A DNA stretch of 14,201 nucleotides, taken from the NCBI GenBank assembly GCA_937904375.1, contig CALDIG010000034.1:1-14201 (forward strand), given 5' to 3'. Shown here one piece after another: positions 13,701-14,201 of this stretch. The translations under genes and the position numbers were made by a program. Every line of letters begins with the position of its first letter. Position 1 is the stretch's first letter. The notes below the pieces were generated by a model, which was not told the DNA's origin, ran no database searches, and worked only from the letters and a program-made list of their open reading frames with translations. The stretch is from an uncultured Prevotellaceae bacterium (GTDB taxonomy: Bacteria > Bacteroidota > Bacteroidia > Bacteroidales > Muribaculaceae).

Positions 13701-14096
13701 CCCAAGCATCATAAGACACATTATTCTTTGTTCAAGCATTAATGAGAACTCCTCTCCATCAAATAATTTGAATGTGGTAATCGTTTCTTCATATTCAGAA
13801 AAAATTTCTAGCGCCTTGAGATAATCATGAGTTTCAATAGTGGAAACACCCCAATGAAAAAGGAAATCCGTGTAAGTAGTATCTTTAGGAGCACGCCATT
13901 GCTCATATATTTGATTACCTATACTTACAGATTGCTCAAAATCACGATTTGAAAAACATTCATAAAATCGTTTCTCAAGTGTGCTTGTACTTTTTCCATC
14001 TTTTGCGTTAATAAAGGTGCAAGTGCACAGAAAGAGCAGGATAAATAATATGCGTTTGCTTATAATCTGGTATGGTGTTGTCATTTTGAATCTCAT
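10743..14096 (-). CDS. exported TPR-CHAT protein (caspase-like cysteine protease)
   Basis: A 1117-residue protein from the ATG at 14096; an ATG four codons later (14084) is also plausible, and either leaves a signal peptide (core ILFILLFLCTCTF, cleavage near INA|KDG at about 31). Residues 40-570 are TPR-like helical repeats; the last ones (445-570) resemble kinesin-light-chain-type TPRs with a period near 42. A coiled or linker region follows, and a CHAT domain fills about 785-1117. The caspase-type dyad is intact: His937 in HISTHGF and Cys1022 in LSACQTGLGE. The family's typical end, with MSLWKV at 1051-1056 and a final DPSYWTAFILL, is present. Clan CD enzymes of this kind cut proteins after recognition by the TPR part. 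Export makes a periplasmic or surface role likely rather than the cytoplasmic role of CRISPR-linked TPR-CHAT. The gene ends in its own terminator. CHAT codons are much GC-richer than TPR codons. Confidence 0.92.
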   Translation of the reverse strand: MRFKMTTPYQIISKRILFILLFLCTCTFINAKDGKSTSTLEKRFYECFSNRDFEQSVSIGNQIYEQWRAPKDTTYTDFLFHWGVSTIETHDYLKALEIFSEYEETITTFKLFDGEEFSLMLEQRIMCLMMLGRQKEAIELFDKKVAFDIEFSEDPLSLALSLMDESLIEIINKNNTIITSKLKQIEAYTIMLELSDWDEETRREYLIRLADSYKDIRLTGRAKEIYGDVLKEYKQSISEAEQIELLSGLATCDYLDGDFNAAISKYDDVIRLVTTTISRNPSNKDLWVLDYASSLICKSLCLMGMTDYYSSIDLLSQAMELLDEIDIHGSAYISCLNNFAICYFNLGEISKAMMTYEQIKSLQTDTEVTNQALMVFIDIQMANCYIALGDNEKAKHLLESALPVVQSSENINAYYSCLNNYLLINPGNDGFAMMQKIYDYQKEMMGKNHPATLRTYMNLAVLSLMKGNYLEAKHILNEILSTQEKILSRNNLEYAATLENISACEILEGNFATALSIEEDALRIRQQLLHNQHYLIAKAYYSIAMCQWLLNDKEAALNTFEIFANMQQQLLLSTLSSINTTQRNSFWSKSSEQFQEILPQVSFSKGIIKDTHLLYDKSCLFAKGLLLSAETDMRKLILESGDVEAVKKFEQLQTTRAWLNKLYEKPIAERHVSTDSLENVAEKLEMELVHMSKTYGDFMHNLKLTWKDVQDKLSDKDVAVEFLSFPVLNSDSTMYIALTVRKGYDAPHMVTLFEENELKSIKSSYYESSELSKLVWGKMADELEGVENIYFSPSGELYNIAIESMPHWSNSGMMGDRFNLYRLSSTRELAINRSETKSSGAVVYGGIEYKTDVANMGTPRTDKEYLYTYLGFDPDSTNCRGTNWKYLYSTLLEANDIVTILKNNNIPVDSLTGIDATEASLKDLSGKKKRILHISTHGFYWSESAAESKYERDKLRFLQMGDDRPRYIEDKAMTRSGLLFAGAQNTFDGVEIPAGVEDGVLTAQEISNLDLHGLDLLTLSACQTGLGEIKGDGVFGLQRGFKKAGACSILMSLWKVDDLSSRLFMTEFYRNYISGQSKQKSFKLAQKFIREYKDENGVLLFNDPSYWTAFILLDALD

Positions 14097-14140
14097 CAGC
14101 AATTAATATAGAGCCACAAATTAGGCCCAGTCAACGATTA

Positions 14141-14171
14141 TTTTTTTACTTAAGTTTCTAAAGTAAAAAAA
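14141..14171. other. AT-rich perfect inverted repeat upstream of the CHAT gene
   Basis: TTTTTTTACTT (14141-14151) and AAGTAAAAAAA (14161-14171) are perfect 11-bp arms around nine bases, about 45 bp before the CHAT start codon. It has the outline of a two-way terminator but only one G-C pair, so a stable RNA hairpin is doubtful. It may instead be a protein-binding or bent-DNA site. Confidence 0.35.
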
Positions 14172-14201
14172 GCATAGTTGAAATTTTGCAAAGTCACTGA
14201 T

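Noticed and set aside
10743..14096. Cytoplasmic CRISPR-linked TPR-CHAT (Craspase type)
   Set aside because: No gRAMP or cas gene is present in the window, and the protein has a signal peptide.

Overview
The window looks like chromosome from a Bacteroidales bacterium (Prevotella, Muribaculaceae or Bacteroides type). The evidence is the gene families, start codons without a Shine-Dalgarno sequence but with A-rich leaders, and promoter elements of the Bacteroidetes TTTG / TAnnTTTG kind. The species cannot be fixed from the sequence alone. No rRNA, tRNA, insertion sequence or CRISPR array was seen, and no stretch over 300 bases lacks a gene.

The left part (about 1-4130) is a minus-strand block reading from right to left. 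It holds a GT4 glycosyltransferase, an exported flavodoxin whose start overlaps the glycosyltransferase stop (ATGA), a radical SAM protein of the COG0731 type, and an S66 LD-carboxypeptidase (LdcA-like). A promoter -7 element lies just before the glycosyltransferase. Next is a minus-strand gene for a tyrosine-rich lipoprotein with a clear terminator and its own -7 element. Reading the other way is an oxidative-stress pair: a 37-residue rubredoxin and a reverse-order rubrerythrin (rubredoxin domain first). This pair has a good promoter with a palindrome in its spacer and a terminator after it.

The right part (5812-14096) is a minus-strand, mostly AT-rich accessory block of little-known genes. 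From upstream to downstream it contains: a 1117-residue exported TPR-CHAT (caspase-like) protein with its own terminator; two tiny membrane proteins; a small lipoprotein with an H-C-C-C putative zinc site; an exported TPR protein ending in a retropepsin-like aspartic protease domain; a Met-rich helical protein; a two-helix membrane protein; and an anchored protein with an internally duplicated domain, coupled to the previous gene by an ATGA overlap. Two exported TPR proteases of different catalytic class next to small envelope proteins are the best candidate for an undescribed system (an envelope sensing or processing pathway), but shared function is inference.

The second striking pattern is in the gaps. 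Most gaps between genes from 87 to 5110 that I inspected closely carry short tandem arrays with units of exactly 7, 8 or 9 bp in three to five copies, each with a different unit. I see no such arrays right of 5110. This, together with base composition, suggests that the two halves have different histories. The CHAT gene itself is mosaic: its CHAT half is GC-richer than its TPR half.
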